NCBI GenBank assembly: GCA_024234975.1
Contig: JACKNH010000023.1
Coordinates: 1-64,000, forward strand
Direction: 5' to 3'
DNA: 64,000 bases
Origin: Gammaproteobacteria bacterium
Lineage (GTDB): Bacteria; Pseudomonadota; Gammaproteobacteria; Ga0077536
In this document: in pieces, positions 8,062 through 15,769 of the stretch
Position numbering within the stretch: position 1 is the stretch's first letter
Layout: each line of letters opens with the position of its first letter
Position numbers and translations under genes: made by a program
The notes under the pieces: generated by a model
Told to the model about the DNA's origin: nothing
Database searches by the model: none
What the model saw: the letters and a program-made list of their open reading frames with translations, nothing else

Positions 8062-8764
8062 GGCATGGTGCCCAATCGGCAGCGGCGGTTTCGAGATCTT
8101 CGGTGAACGCCGGTACCAGATTGCTCAACCGGTGGCGTTGCAGGGCGCTGCGCGCAGCACCCAGGCCGGCGTAGACAACGGTGGGCTGATGCTGGAAATA
8201 TGCACCCCAGCCGGCGCTCTCGCGCCCGAGACGCGCGCGATCAGCCGCCTGTAACGGATGGGTGACCAAACCCATGCGCGACAGCAGCAAGCCGACTTCC
8301 CGCGTCACCGTACAAACGATCCACTGTTCGCCCACTAGCGAAAGCAGGGCGGCGAGCAGTGCGAACAACAGGCGCGCGCTGCCCGCGCGCAACGAGGCAA
8401 GGTTGCCGATCTCAACGATTCCCGGACGGGTGATGGCAAGGCCGGTCGCGGCGCTCAAGGCCTGTTCTATGGGCTGGTCCAGGTAGCTTTCCAGAAACAG
8501 TCGTTGTTCGGCGGCACGCCGGCATCCTGCCACTGCCACCGGACCGGCGGCAGTCTGCAGAGAGATCAGAGCGGGCATGAACGAATGGATGTTGGCGGCG
8601 AATTCTCGGGCAAACCTTTGCGCAATGGCTGATTCAAGTTGCGGCCTGGCGGTGGCCATTTCGCGTACCAGGTGGAGCCTGAGGTCGGGGGCCGGGTTAA
8701 AGGACTGTGGCGCGGGCCAGTACGGTTGCGATTGGGAAAACGTCGATACTGGTCTGGTTTGCAT
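8054..8764 (-). CDS. Thermostable haemolysin family protein (GNAT/autoinducer-synthase-like fold)
   Basis: 236 residues. Features such as FAREFAANIHSFMPALISL, RLFLESYLDQPIE, VEIGNLASLRAG and WIVCTVTREVGLLLSRMG match the thermostable haemolysin family (PF12261; named after a Vibrio protein). These proteins have a GNAT-like fold related to N-acyl amino acid or homoserine-lactone synthases. The haemolytic activity reported for one member may be indirect, so an acyl transfer role is at least as likely (inference). It is the first gene of the ten-gene minus-strand run. The 56 bp upstream, before the dispersed repeat, would hold the promoter, but I see no clear -35/-10 pair. Confidence 0.8.
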   Translation of the reverse strand: MQTRPVSTFSQSQPYWPAPQSFNPAPDLRLHLVREMATARPQLESAIAQRFAREFAANIHSFMPALISLQTAAGPVAVAGCRRAAEQRLFLESYLDQPIEQALSAATGLAITRPGIVEIGNLASLRAGSARLLFALLAALLSLVGEQWIVCTVTREVGLLLSRMGLVTHPLQAADRARLGRESAGWGAYFQHQPTVVYAGLGAARSALQRHRLSNLVPAFTEDLETAAADWAPCHA

Positions 8765-8872
8765 GCAGGTGTCCGCAGCGGTTGGTATGGACGGACAGCC
8801 TACTGAGGCGAAATTAGATAATTCTTAAGGGGTGAAGGAGGGCAGGGGGAGGTTGGGGCAGGGCGAAAAAGA

Positions 8873-8933
8873 GGTTCCTCAGCCAACACCGGGGAAATCC
8901 GCACGGGCTTCGTCTTACTGCTTCGTCATTCCG
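8873..8933. repeat. Dispersed intergenic repeat, left part (interrupted by IS)
   Basis: The segment from GTTCCTCAGCC to CGTCATTCCG matches copies starting near 19384 and 60752. Its continuation lies at 10317 onwards, beyond the insertion element. Confidence 0.85.
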
Positions 8934-8936
8934 TAT

Positions 8937-8949
8937 ATGGTCTCCTCCC
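8937..8949 (+). repeat. IS1111-type subterminal inverted repeat, transposase-distal end
   Basis: Thirteen bases, perfectly complementary to 10299-10311 and offset three bases from the element end. Confidence 0.9.
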
Positions 8950-8984
8950 GTCATGCAAGCAGAAGTGGTTGTGGATGACAGGGA

Positions 8985-9110
8985 CAGGATTGCGCTCGTA
9001 TATCCGGCCTGTGGTTGGGGCGGTTGCCCCTGGCCTCGATGAAGTTCGCGCGTATCGTCCTGTTCGGACACCCGGCCTGCAATGGCCACCGGAATGATCA
9101 GGTTTTCGAT
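8985..9110 (-). ncRNA. Candidate seekRNA/bridge RNA of the IS element
   Basis: The minus-strand RNA would contain two stem-loops with internal guide strands. Target loop: closed by CCUG (9102-9099) and CAGG (9062-9059). UCAUUCCGG (9097-9089) is identical to the left flank at 8926-8933 plus the next G of the empty site. GUCCGA (9069-9064) is complementary to the right flank at 10316-10321. Donor loop: UCAUCG (9042-9037) is identical to element end plus core at 10313-10318. AUAUACG (9003-8997) is complementary to core plus other end at 8932-8938. A perfect GGGGC/GCCCC hairpin (9030-9017) sits inside it, bounded by GGCC/GGCC. Placement after the transposase is as described for IS1111-type elements. 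RNA ends are estimates. Confidence 0.75.
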
Positions 9111-9209
9111 ACGCCGGTCTGACCTGTTGTGTCATCGTTTACCGCTGCTGCTTCGCATTCGTCGAAGGGGGCTCCTCCCTGGAATCAACCACGCCGTCTT
9201 CCAGACCGC

Positions 9210-10226
9210 TCAGGCCGCTTGGTAAACCGTGTTGTGCGCCAGTATCGCCCACCCGATGCGCGCCATTTTGTTCGCCAGGGCGATGGTCGCCCGGTTGATG
9301 CCGCGCTCGGCCTTGAGCCGGCTCACCCATCGGCTGAGGCGGTCGTCCTTGTTGCCCGACTGGATCAACACCGCGCGGGCGCCATGTGCCAGCAGGCTGC
9401 GCAGATACCGATCACCCCGCTTGCTGATGCCGAGCAGAACGTCTTTGCCACCGCTGCTATGTTGTCGGGGCACCAAGCCCAAGGCCGCCGATACATCACG
9501 CCCGCGGCGGAACGCCTGGCCATTGCCGACCACGCTGTAGAACACGCTGGCCACGACTGGCCCAAACCCGGGGATGCTCTGCAGGCGCTGGCAGGCCTCG
9601 TTCCGGGCCGCCAGTCTCGTGACTTCTTGCCGATAGGCCTCAATCTGCTCATCGAGCCCTTGCAGCTGTTGGTAACCCTGCCTCAACAGACGACGAAACA
9701 ATGCACTCAAACCATTGTCCGCATCTTCCAGTAGCTCCGGCAGGCGTCGGCGCAGCGTCGACAGGCCCTTGGGCATCACCAGGCCATACTCCGCCAACAG
9801 CCCTCGCAACTGGTTGCCCAGCGCCGTGCGATCGGCGATGCAGCGCTCTCGCAGCCGATGCAACGCCTGCACATCCTGCTGCTGGGTCGTCTTGACCGCC
9901 ACCCACCGCATCTGCGGGCGCACCACCGCTTCAGCAATCGCCAGCGCATCGTTGTAGTCGTTCTTGTTGCCCCGCAGGTAGGCCTTGACGTACTGCGGCG
10001 GGATCAACTTCACCTGATGGCCCAGCGCCCCCAGCTCGCGGCCCCAATAATGGGCACTGGCACAGGCCTCCATCCCCACCAGGCATGGCGGCAGTTGGGC
10101 GAAGAACGCCCGCACTTGCGCCCGCCTCAGCATCCGCTTCTTCACCACCTTGCCCTTATCGTCGCAACCCACGACATGAAACGTGTTCTTTGCCAGATCC
10201 AGCCCGATCGTCGTAATCTCCGCCAT
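9210..10226 (-). CDS. IS110/IS1111-family transposase (DEDD RuvC-like plus Transposase_20)
   Basis: 338 residues. The N-terminal RuvC-like domain has Asp10 in TIGLDLAKNTF, Glu in VGMEACASAHYW and the DxxD pair in NKNDYNDALAIAEA. The C-terminal Transposase_20 domain has SIPGFGPVVAS and ALGLVPRQHSSGGK, where the serine-rich stretch holds the candidate nucleophile. ATG at 10226 is preferred (GAGGAG eight bases before it) over an upstream in-frame start at 10268. Enzymes of this family recombine element and target under guidance of the RNA encoded beside them. The gene is intact, so the element may be active. Confidence 0.95.
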   Translation of the reverse strand: MAEITTIGLDLAKNTFHVVGCDDKGKVVKKRMLRRAQVRAFFAQLPPCLVGMEACASAHYWGRELGALGHQVKLIPPQYVKAYLRGNKNDYNDALAIAEAVVRPQMRWVAVKTTQQQDVQALHRLRERCIADRTALGNQLRGLLAEYGLVMPKGLSTLRRRLPELLEDADNGLSALFRRLLRQGYQQLQGLDEQIEAYRQEVTRLAARNEACQRLQSIPGFGPVVASVFYSVVGNGQAFRRGRDVSAALGLVPRQHSSGGKDVLLGISKRGDRYLRSLLAHGARAVLIQSGNKDDRLSRWVSRLKAERGINRATIALANKMARIGWAILAHNTVYQAA

Positions 10227-10298
10227 GGTCTTCTCCTCATCTCTATCGATGGTTGATAACAACTCCATCCTGGCGCATTACGACGCCGTTTCAGAGTG

Positions 10299-10311
10299 GG
10301 GAGGAGACCAT
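10299..10311 (-). repeat. IS1111-type subterminal inverted repeat, transposase-proximal end
   Basis: Exact reverse complement of 8937-8949, offset five bases from the element end. Confidence 0.9.
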
Positions 10312-10316
10312 CTCAT

Positions 10317-10450
10317 CGGACGTGCCCGCGAAGGGGGCGCGAGCCGGAATCCATGTGGCTTGGAGAGATGCCCTATGGATCCCGGCTCACCGCTGCGCGG
10401 TGTCCGGGATGACGAAAAAAGAGGGGCTGCACGGTGTCCGGGATTGCGGA
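10317..10450. repeat. Dispersed intergenic repeat, right part (continues from 8933)
   Basis: CGGACGTGCCCGCGAAGG through GGCTCACCGCTGCGCGGTGTCCGGGATGACG, as in the copy at about 44988-45105. The ends CGTCATTCCGG and CCGGGATGACG are inverted, so the whole repeat can fold on itself. Confidence 0.85.
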
Positions 10451-10480
10451 AAAAAAGGGATGCACCTGACGGTGCATCCC
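10449..10480 (-). terminator. Intrinsic terminator of the TonB receptor gene
   Basis: Perfect 10-bp stem GGGATGCACC (10457-10466) and GGTGCATCCC (10471-10480) with loop TGAC. On the minus strand it is followed by a T run (10456-10449). Confidence 0.9.
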
Positions 10481-10510
10481 TCGAGAGCGACAGCGTTATG
10501 TGCGTAAGGC

Positions 10511-13081
10511 CTAGAAGTTGCGACGCAGTGTCAGGGCAAATACCCGTGGCATGCCCGGCTGGCCAGACACGGTCGCGCCGGCGCTGCCGTACTGGTCGGT
10601 CAGCGTCAGGTAGTAGTACTTGTCTGTGAGGTTGGTGATTTCCAGCGCTGCATTCCAGGTTTCATCCAGCGACCGCCACATCAGCCTGGCGTTGGCCAGC
10701 GTGTAACCGTTGATGTGGTTGGTGGCTTCGTTGAACGCCGCCGTGTTGATGCTTGACTGGTAAGCGGCATCGACCCGGGCACTGAACGCACCGTAGCTGG
10801 TCTCGGCGAAGGTGTACTGGATACCCGCGCTCCATTTCCACTTCGGCGTATACGGCGGCACCATCGAGGTGGTGATCGGCGCCACGGTCTGCTTGTACTC
10901 GAAGTCGATGTAGCTCACCGCGGCATCGATCATCAGGTTGTCGGTCGGATAGAACTCCATTTCGAGTTCCGCCCCCGGTACCTTGGCGGTGCCGGCATTG
11001 AATGGCAGCGCGCATGGTCCCGGACCATCAGTGGTCGCCGGCGTCGTCTGGAAGCACGAGCTCAACGTCATGATAATGTCGGTGTAGTCGTTGTAGAACA
11101 CCGCCCCATTCAACCGCATCTTGTTATCAAACAGCGTTGATTTGAAACCCAGTTCGTAGGTCGTGATGACTTCCGAATTGAAGTCGAGCAGCTGTTCGAG
11201 CACGAACGGACGCGGGTTGACGCCGCCGCCTTTGTATCCGGTCGAGACCTGGCCGTAGGTCATGAAGTTATCGTTCCACCGGTAGTCCAGCGCGACACGC
11301 CAATCCAGTCGCGTATCGGCCCAGGTGGCGCTGACGTCGTACAGACCGAACAAAGCGCAGTTGGGCGCCTGGCCCACCCAGTTGGGAATGCCGACGGTCA
11401 GGCCCGGCGCGATTTCCGGCAGGCCCTGGCCGGCAACGAAAGGCACCAGACCGCACGCGGCAGCCGGCAGCGTGCCATCCGGATTCCGACGGAAGTGGGT
11501 GTAGGTCTTTTCGTCGTCCGAATAGCGCAGGCCGGCTGACAGGTTGAGGTCATCGTTGACGTGCCAGGTCGCATGCAGGAAGCCGGCATAGTTGTGCGAC
11601 GGGGTCGGGTCCGGCCCGTGAATGAAGTTGAACTGCGCGTAATACAGATTGACGTTCGCTTCCAGCGTGCCGTCCTGTTCGAAGAAGAAGCCACCAACGG
11701 TGAAATCAAGCGCGCCATCCGCGAATGAACCATTCAACCGCAGCTCCTCGCTCCACTGATCGTGCTCCAGACGTTGCAACAACATCTGGCTGTTGATTGG
11801 CGAGTTGTCGACGTCCTGCGCCCAGTTCGAATCGTACTTGCGATACGAAGTGATGGACTTCAGCTGGAAGTTGTCGCTGATATCCCAGTCGATCACGGCG
11901 GACAAGCCCCAATGATCCAGCGTGCTCTGCGGATTGATCGCAACCGGCGACCATGACAACGCCGTGCCCGGCGTGGTCGGGTTCGGATCGAGGAACGTTG
12001 AATAGGAGGCATAGCCGTCGTTGAGCACTGTGTCACCGCGATATGTTCCGTAAGGCACGAAGGCATTGGTCAGGTACGCGGGGTTGCCGTCGGTGCCGGG
12101 AATCGAGGTGCCCTGATAGCCCGCGGTGCCACCCTGCAATGCGGCGTACGCCGGATCCCAGTACGGACCGGCAGCGCCGCCCACGGTGCGCGCTTCGTTG
12201 ACGCGTACCAGCACATCGGCGCCGGCTTCGGAATCGTCATTGGTGATGTCGGCGCTGAGGTTGACCGTGACATCATCCGATGCCAGCCAGCGCAGCTGCA
12301 GACGACCGGCGGTGTAGGCCTTGCCGCCGAGGCTGCCGACCTTGCAATCCTTCAATCGGCCCTGGATGTACGTCGGTACATTCGAGCTGGGATGCAGACA
12401 CTGGTAGTCGTAACGGGTGACATAGCCATCCTGGTGATGGCTGGCCGCCGCCACGCGTGCGTACAAGCGGTCTTCGGCAATTTCGAAGTCGGCCGTGCCG
12501 CGAACGTCGATGCGGTTATACGATCCATAGGTCAGCTGCAGCGAACCACCGCCTTCTCCCGGCGCCTTGGAGTACATCTTGATCGCGCCGCCGATGGAGT
12601 TCTTGCCGGCCAGTGTGCCCTGCGGGCCGCGCAGTACTTCGACGCGATCCAAATCCATCAGGTCGACCAGTGAACCGGTCAGCGTCGGGTAGTAGACATC
12701 GTCAATGTAAAGACCGACGCCGGGTTCCAGCGCAAAGTTGAAGTCGGTCTGGCCGATGCCGCGGATGAACGCAACCATTGCCGGGCCCTGGTTCTGCGAG
12801 GCTGGCTTCAGCGTGACGTTGGGCGCCTGGGCCGCCACTTCATAGATGGATGTCTGGCTGCGGGCTTCCAGCATTTCCGAGTTGACCGCGGTGATCGCGA
12901 TAGGTGTGTCCTGCACGTTGGCAGCACGGAATTCCGCCGTAACGACAATTTCCTCTACGCCCTGGGCACTTGCGCCCAACGCACCGGCTGCCATGGCCAC
13001 CGCCAAGGCGATGCCAAGCGGCTTGGCAGGCGCGCCGCATGCGTGCCGCTTTGAAAAGCCACTACGTAACATTGATGTCAT
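10511..13081 (-). CDS. TonB-dependent outer-membrane receptor
   Basis: 856 residues. The signal peptide runs to about GASA, followed by VEEIVVTAEFRAANVQDTPIAITAV as TonB-box region and start of the plug. The plug continues through VAFIRGIGQTDFNFALEPGVGLYIDDVY and DRVEVLRGPQGTLAGKNSIGGAIKMYSK. A 22-strand barrel follows and ends in ALTLRRNF with the terminal Phe. This layout is common for uptake of siderophores or larger organic nutrients in oligotrophic proteobacteria; the ligand cannot be read from sequence. ATG at 13081 follows GAGGG by seven bases. A strong terminator lies just after the stop. Confidence 0.95.
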   Translation of the reverse strand: MTSMLRSGFSKRHACGAPAKPLGIALAVAMAAGALGASAQGVEEIVVTAEFRAANVQDTPIAITAVNSEMLEARSQTSIYEVAAQAPNVTLKPASQNQGPAMVAFIRGIGQTDFNFALEPGVGLYIDDVYYPTLTGSLVDLMDLDRVEVLRGPQGTLAGKNSIGGAIKMYSKAPGEGGGSLQLTYGSYNRIDVRGTADFEIAEDRLYARVAAASHHQDGYVTRYDYQCLHPSSNVPTYIQGRLKDCKVGSLGGKAYTAGRLQLRWLASDDVTVNLSADITNDDSEAGADVLVRVNEARTVGGAAGPYWDPAYAALQGGTAGYQGTSIPGTDGNPAYLTNAFVPYGTYRGDTVLNDGYASYSTFLDPNPTTPGTALSWSPVAINPQSTLDHWGLSAVIDWDISDNFQLKSITSYRKYDSNWAQDVDNSPINSQMLLQRLEHDQWSEELRLNGSFADGALDFTVGGFFFEQDGTLEANVNLYYAQFNFIHGPDPTPSHNYAGFLHATWHVNDDLNLSAGLRYSDDEKTYTHFRRNPDGTLPAAACGLVPFVAGQGLPEIAPGLTVGIPNWVGQAPNCALFGLYDVSATWADTRLDWRVALDYRWNDNFMTYGQVSTGYKGGGVNPRPFVLEQLLDFNSEVITTYELGFKSTLFDNKMRLNGAVFYNDYTDIIMTLSSCFQTTPATTDGPGPCALPFNAGTAKVPGAELEMEFYPTDNLMIDAAVSYIDFEYKQTVAPITTSMVPPYTPKWKWSAGIQYTFAETSYGAFSARVDAAYQSSINTAAFNEATNHINGYTLANARLMWRSLDETWNAALEITNLTDKYYYLTLTDQYGSAGATVSGQPGMPRVFALTLRRNF

Positions 13082-13408
13082 AAACGTTCCCTCTAAAATG
13101 ATAAATTAGCGGAATTAAGCGTCCTGTCCGCGCCAATACTTCAACTTGTGTGCAACATTTCGGGCTTCTGCGACAGCCCGCGCAGAGTGTGAGCCAGACA
13201 TTTCCGGTTTTCCACAAACTGTTGATGCTGGTATCAGAAGTGATAAGAGATTTCGCGCGGCTGTGTCGACGCGCAACGCAGACTGCCCATTCCCGCTATT
13301 TCGTTCCTGGTTCCTGCTGCAGCGAAGTACGGGTCAAGCGTCGGCTGCCAGCAATCATGTCCGGCGCAGATACAATTCCCGTACGCAATTCAAACCGGGG
13401 GTGAAAAC
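13082..13408. other. Divergent intergenic region between TonB receptor and GST
   Basis: 327 bp without a credible gene. It must hold the promoters of both flanking genes. The only clear signals are the ribosome sites (GAGGG before 13081 on minus, GGGGGTG before 13409 on plus). Confidence 0.5.
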
Positions 13409-14035
13409 ATGAAGCTCTATACGTGGGGCCAGGCGCCCAACCCGCGCCGGGTGAAGATGTTCCTGGCTGAGAAAGGCATAGAGTTGCCGGCCATCGATGT
13501 CGGCGATGGGCCACAATTGTCTGCGGAGTTTCTGGCCCGCAGCTCGCATCGTTCGGTACCCATGCTCGAACTCGACGATGGCATGCTGCTCGGCGAAGTG
13601 CCGGCAATCTGCCGTTATCTGGAAAGTCAGTACCCGGCACCGCCGCTACTCGGCAGCAACCCCCGTGCGGCTGCGATGATCGAAATGTGGGAGCGCATCG
13701 GCGAGTTGCAGGGCATCCAGGCGGTGGGGGAAGTGTTCCGCAATACCGCGCCTGCCTTTGCCGGGCGGGGACTCGCCGGCTATGCGCAGGAGATCGGCCA
13801 GATACCAGCGCTCGCCGAGCGCGGCAAGGTGCGCTTCAACGCCTTTCTGCGCAAGCTCGATCAGCAACTCAGCGGCCGCGAGTTCGTAGCAGATAGTGCG
13901 TTTTCCCTGGCTGACATCACCTGTTTCTGCGCCGTGGAGTTCGGTCAACGGGTGCTCAAGGCCGGGTTGGCGGAATACCCGGAGCTCGAACGTTGGCACG
14001 GTCGTGTCCGCGAGCGGCCGTCGGCAACTGTATGA
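13409..14035 (+). CDS. Glutathione S-transferase family protein
   Basis: 208 residues. The N-terminal thioredoxin-like domain (1-80) begins KLYTWGQAPNPRRVKMFLAEKGIE and contains the cis-proline region RSVPMLELDDG and the GSH-contact LLGEVPAICRYLE. An all-helical C-terminal domain includes FSLADITCFCAVEFG, the usual N-capping-box Asp motif. GSTs of this type conjugate or reduce electrophiles in the cytoplasm. ATG follows GGGGGTG. It stands alone, diverging from the TonB receptor; nothing nearby specifies a substrate. Confidence 0.92.
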   Translation: MKLYTWGQAPNPRRVKMFLAEKGIELPAIDVGDGPQLSAEFLARSSHRSVPMLELDDGMLLGEVPAICRYLESQYPAPPLLGSNPRAAAMIEMWERIGELQGIQAVGEVFRNTAPAFAGRGLAGYAQEIGQIPALAERGKVRFNAFLRKLDQQLSGREFVADSAFSLADITCFCAVEFGQRVLKAGLAEYPELERWHGRVRERPSATV

Positions 14036-14167
14036 ATGCACAACGGCAGCGAAGTTGCGCCCGGGGTTGGACAGGTAGAACCAGTATGCGACCATGGCCG
14101 AATATACCGGCGGTCCGCCACTACAAGAGCGCAGGATTGCCAGTTCAACTCACGAGGGATTTTATAA

Positions 14168-14671
14168 GTGACGCCAACTTCAAAACGAATGCTGTTCGGA
14201 TGCATGACTTCAGTGTGGCTGTTTGCCAGTGGGACTGTCGCGGCGCAAGGCACGGATTGCAGCGTCATTGACGACAGCGCTGAACGCCTGGCCTGTTATG
14301 ACGCGCGTAACAATATTGGCTCTGAACTACCGGTTGGCGCCTCGCCGTCGTCGGTGCGTGCCCAGAGCCAACTGCCACTCATCGCCCGCCAGCAGGGCGC
14401 AACGCCTGCAAGTGACTTCGGTACGCGTCAGGCGCGTCTGGAAGCAGCACCTGAAGAGCTAGTGTCGCAGGTCGCGGAACTCAAACGCTACGATGGCCAC
14501 CGCCTGTACGTCATCCTGGCCAATGGCCAGACCTGGAAACAGGTCGTCGACCGACGCTACGACATTCGCGAAGGAGATACGGTCAGAATCTATCCTTCGC
14601 GGTGGGGCAATAACTTTCGATTGAGCACTGAACGACTCAACGGCTTCATCCAGGTAGAGCGGCTGGAATAA
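14168..14671 (+). CDS. Small secreted protein with DCS...ERLACYD motif, paralogue 1
   Basis: 167 residues starting at GTG 14168, ten bases after GAGGG. The signal peptide ends at VAAQG. The mature start DCSVIDDSAERLACYD has the Cys-x13-Cys-Tyr-Asp pattern seen in many small exported proteobacterial proteins and in VasI/TagO-type proteins. A linker follows, then a C-terminal beta domain (about 100-167: VAELKRYDGHRLYVILANGQTWKQV...) that looks SH3-like. The next gene has the same order of parts. Function unknown; these proteins are probably periplasmic. Confidence 0.8.
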   Translation: MTPTSKRMLFGCMTSVWLFASGTVAAQGTDCSVIDDSAERLACYDARNNIGSELPVGASPSSVRAQSQLPLIARQQGATPASDFGTRQARLEAAPEELVSQVAELKRYDGHRLYVILANGQTWKQVVDRRYDIREGDTVRIYPSRWGNNFRLSTERLNGFIQVERLE

Positions 14672-14846
14672 CCGCGAAGCCTTACGCGGCGCCGCATACC
14701 ACGATCATCTCCAACCAAAATCCGCGCGGCAGCCAGCGCTGTGACGACTGCGCAGGGTGCGGGCCGGTGAATTCCGGGCCGAATTTTTTTCCGTGAATCA
14801 GCTGGTGTATCCTGCGCGCACTCATTTATGTTCAAGGGAGTTGCGA

Positions 14847-15470
14847 ATGCGCGCCGCCACCAACGTTCTGCTGGTCTTTGTTACTACGTTGGTCTGTATG
14901 ACGTCTGCGTCCATATACGCCGCCACGGCGTCCGCGAGCGCAACGGAGCGTTGCCGGGCACTGCCCACGGAAGATGAACGCTTTGCCTGTATGGAAGATG
15001 CCCTGAGAGCGGCACAAGCTGCATTGAGCGGCGAGCGGACCGCAACCACCTCAGTCGATTCCGCACCCGCACCGATATCCCGCCCGCCATCACCCGCCGC
15101 CACTTCCCCGGCGACAGAAATTGTTTTGCCGGCGATTGTTACCAGCCGAGCCAGTGCGTCAGCGAACCAGAGCGGAGCCGCGGGCCCCCAGGGACTGGGC
15201 GCTGAGCAGCTGCGCGGCGGCCGGCCGGAGCGGGGCGAGGAGCCGCGGGCCAGGGCGATGGTCGTCGGTTTCCGTGAGTACGTCCCGGGACTGCTCGAGA
15301 TTGAATTGGATAACGGCCAGGTCTGGCGCCAGATCAGTGGCGACGCTGCCCGCGTGCGGCTGACATCCACCGAACCGCAAGCAGTGGAAATGTGGTCTTC
15401 CTGGGCCGGCGGTTACCGGATGCGTCTGGTCGACTCCGAACGTACGCTGCGGGTCGAGCGTCTGCGCTGA
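14847..15470 (+). CDS. Small secreted protein with C...FACME motif, paralogue 2
   Basis: 207 residues from ATG 14847 (GGGAG upstream). The signal peptide runs to IYAATA. ERCRALPTEDERFACMED parallels the Cys motif of the preceding gene, with Met-Glu instead of Tyr-Asp. A long Ala/Pro/Ser-rich linker (about 55-130) is followed by the C-terminal domain GFREYVPGLLEIELDNGQVWRQI...YRMRLVDSERTLRVERLR. That domain aligns well by eye with the end of paralogue 1, including NGQxWxQ and the RVERL ending. This points to a tandem duplication followed by linker expansion. Function unknown. Confidence 0.8.
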   Translation: MRAATNVLLVFVTTLVCMTSASIYAATASASATERCRALPTEDERFACMEDALRAAQAALSGERTATTSVDSAPAPISRPPSPAATSPATEIVLPAIVTSRASASANQSGAAGPQGLGAEQLRGGRPERGEEPRARAMVVGFREYVPGLLEIELDNGQVWRQISGDAARVRLTSTEPQAVEMWSSWAGGYRMRLVDSERTLRVERLR

Positions 15471-15494
15471 TCGCCTGTAGGTGAATAACTCAAC

Positions 15495-15520
15495 CTGATG
15501 TTGCGCCCCAGCAACATCAG
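15495..15520 (+). terminator. Hairpin after the secreted paralogue pair
   Basis: Perfect 10-bp stem CTGATGTTGC (15495-15504) and GCAACATCAG (15511-15520) with a 6-base loop, 25 bp after the stop at 15470. No T run follows, so it could equally be an operator or an RNA-stabilising stem. Confidence 0.5.
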
Positions 15521-15634
15521 TCCGAAAATCCTGATTGTACTTTTCTGCAACATTCGGTGGTATTCAGGCCACCAGCTTTGGCCGCAATCCCACTACGTAA
15601 GCCCTAAAGCCCCGTAGCTATTTGTCGAAAATGC

Positions 15635-15663
15635 TTGACCCGTTGTGGCTTTTGCAGCACGAT
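15635..15663 (+). promoter_or_regulatory. Possible sigma-70 promoter of the large TonB receptor
   Basis: TTGACC at 15635-15640, 17-base spacer, CACGAT at 15658-15663. The -35 is good and the -10 is weak. It would give a leader of about 100 bases before 15770. Confidence 0.3.
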
Positions 15664-15769
15664 GCCGCGGCGTAAAAAGCGGGGAATCTTGTCGCAAAGT
15701 GGGGTAATTCACACAATGCCTGGGGGCTCCTCAAGTCCAGCCATCTTTCTAAATGGGGTAGAAAACTGT

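Larger units (their letters stand above)
8934..10316 (-). mobile_element. IS110-family (IS1111-type) insertion sequence
   Basis: About 1.38 kb carrying a single transposase gene on the minus strand. Subterminal inverted repeats of 13 bp lie at 8937-8949 (ATGGTCTCCTCCC) and 10299-10311 (its exact reverse complement), three and five bases from the ends. Flanks are CG at 8932-8933 and CG at 10317-10318. Joining the flanks over one CG restores the ATTCCGGACG sequence of the uninterrupted repeat copy at 45 kb, which fixes the ends. Subterminal repeats, a short region before the transposase and a roughly 275 bp non-coding stretch after it are hallmarks of the IS1111 subgroup. Confidence 0.92.
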
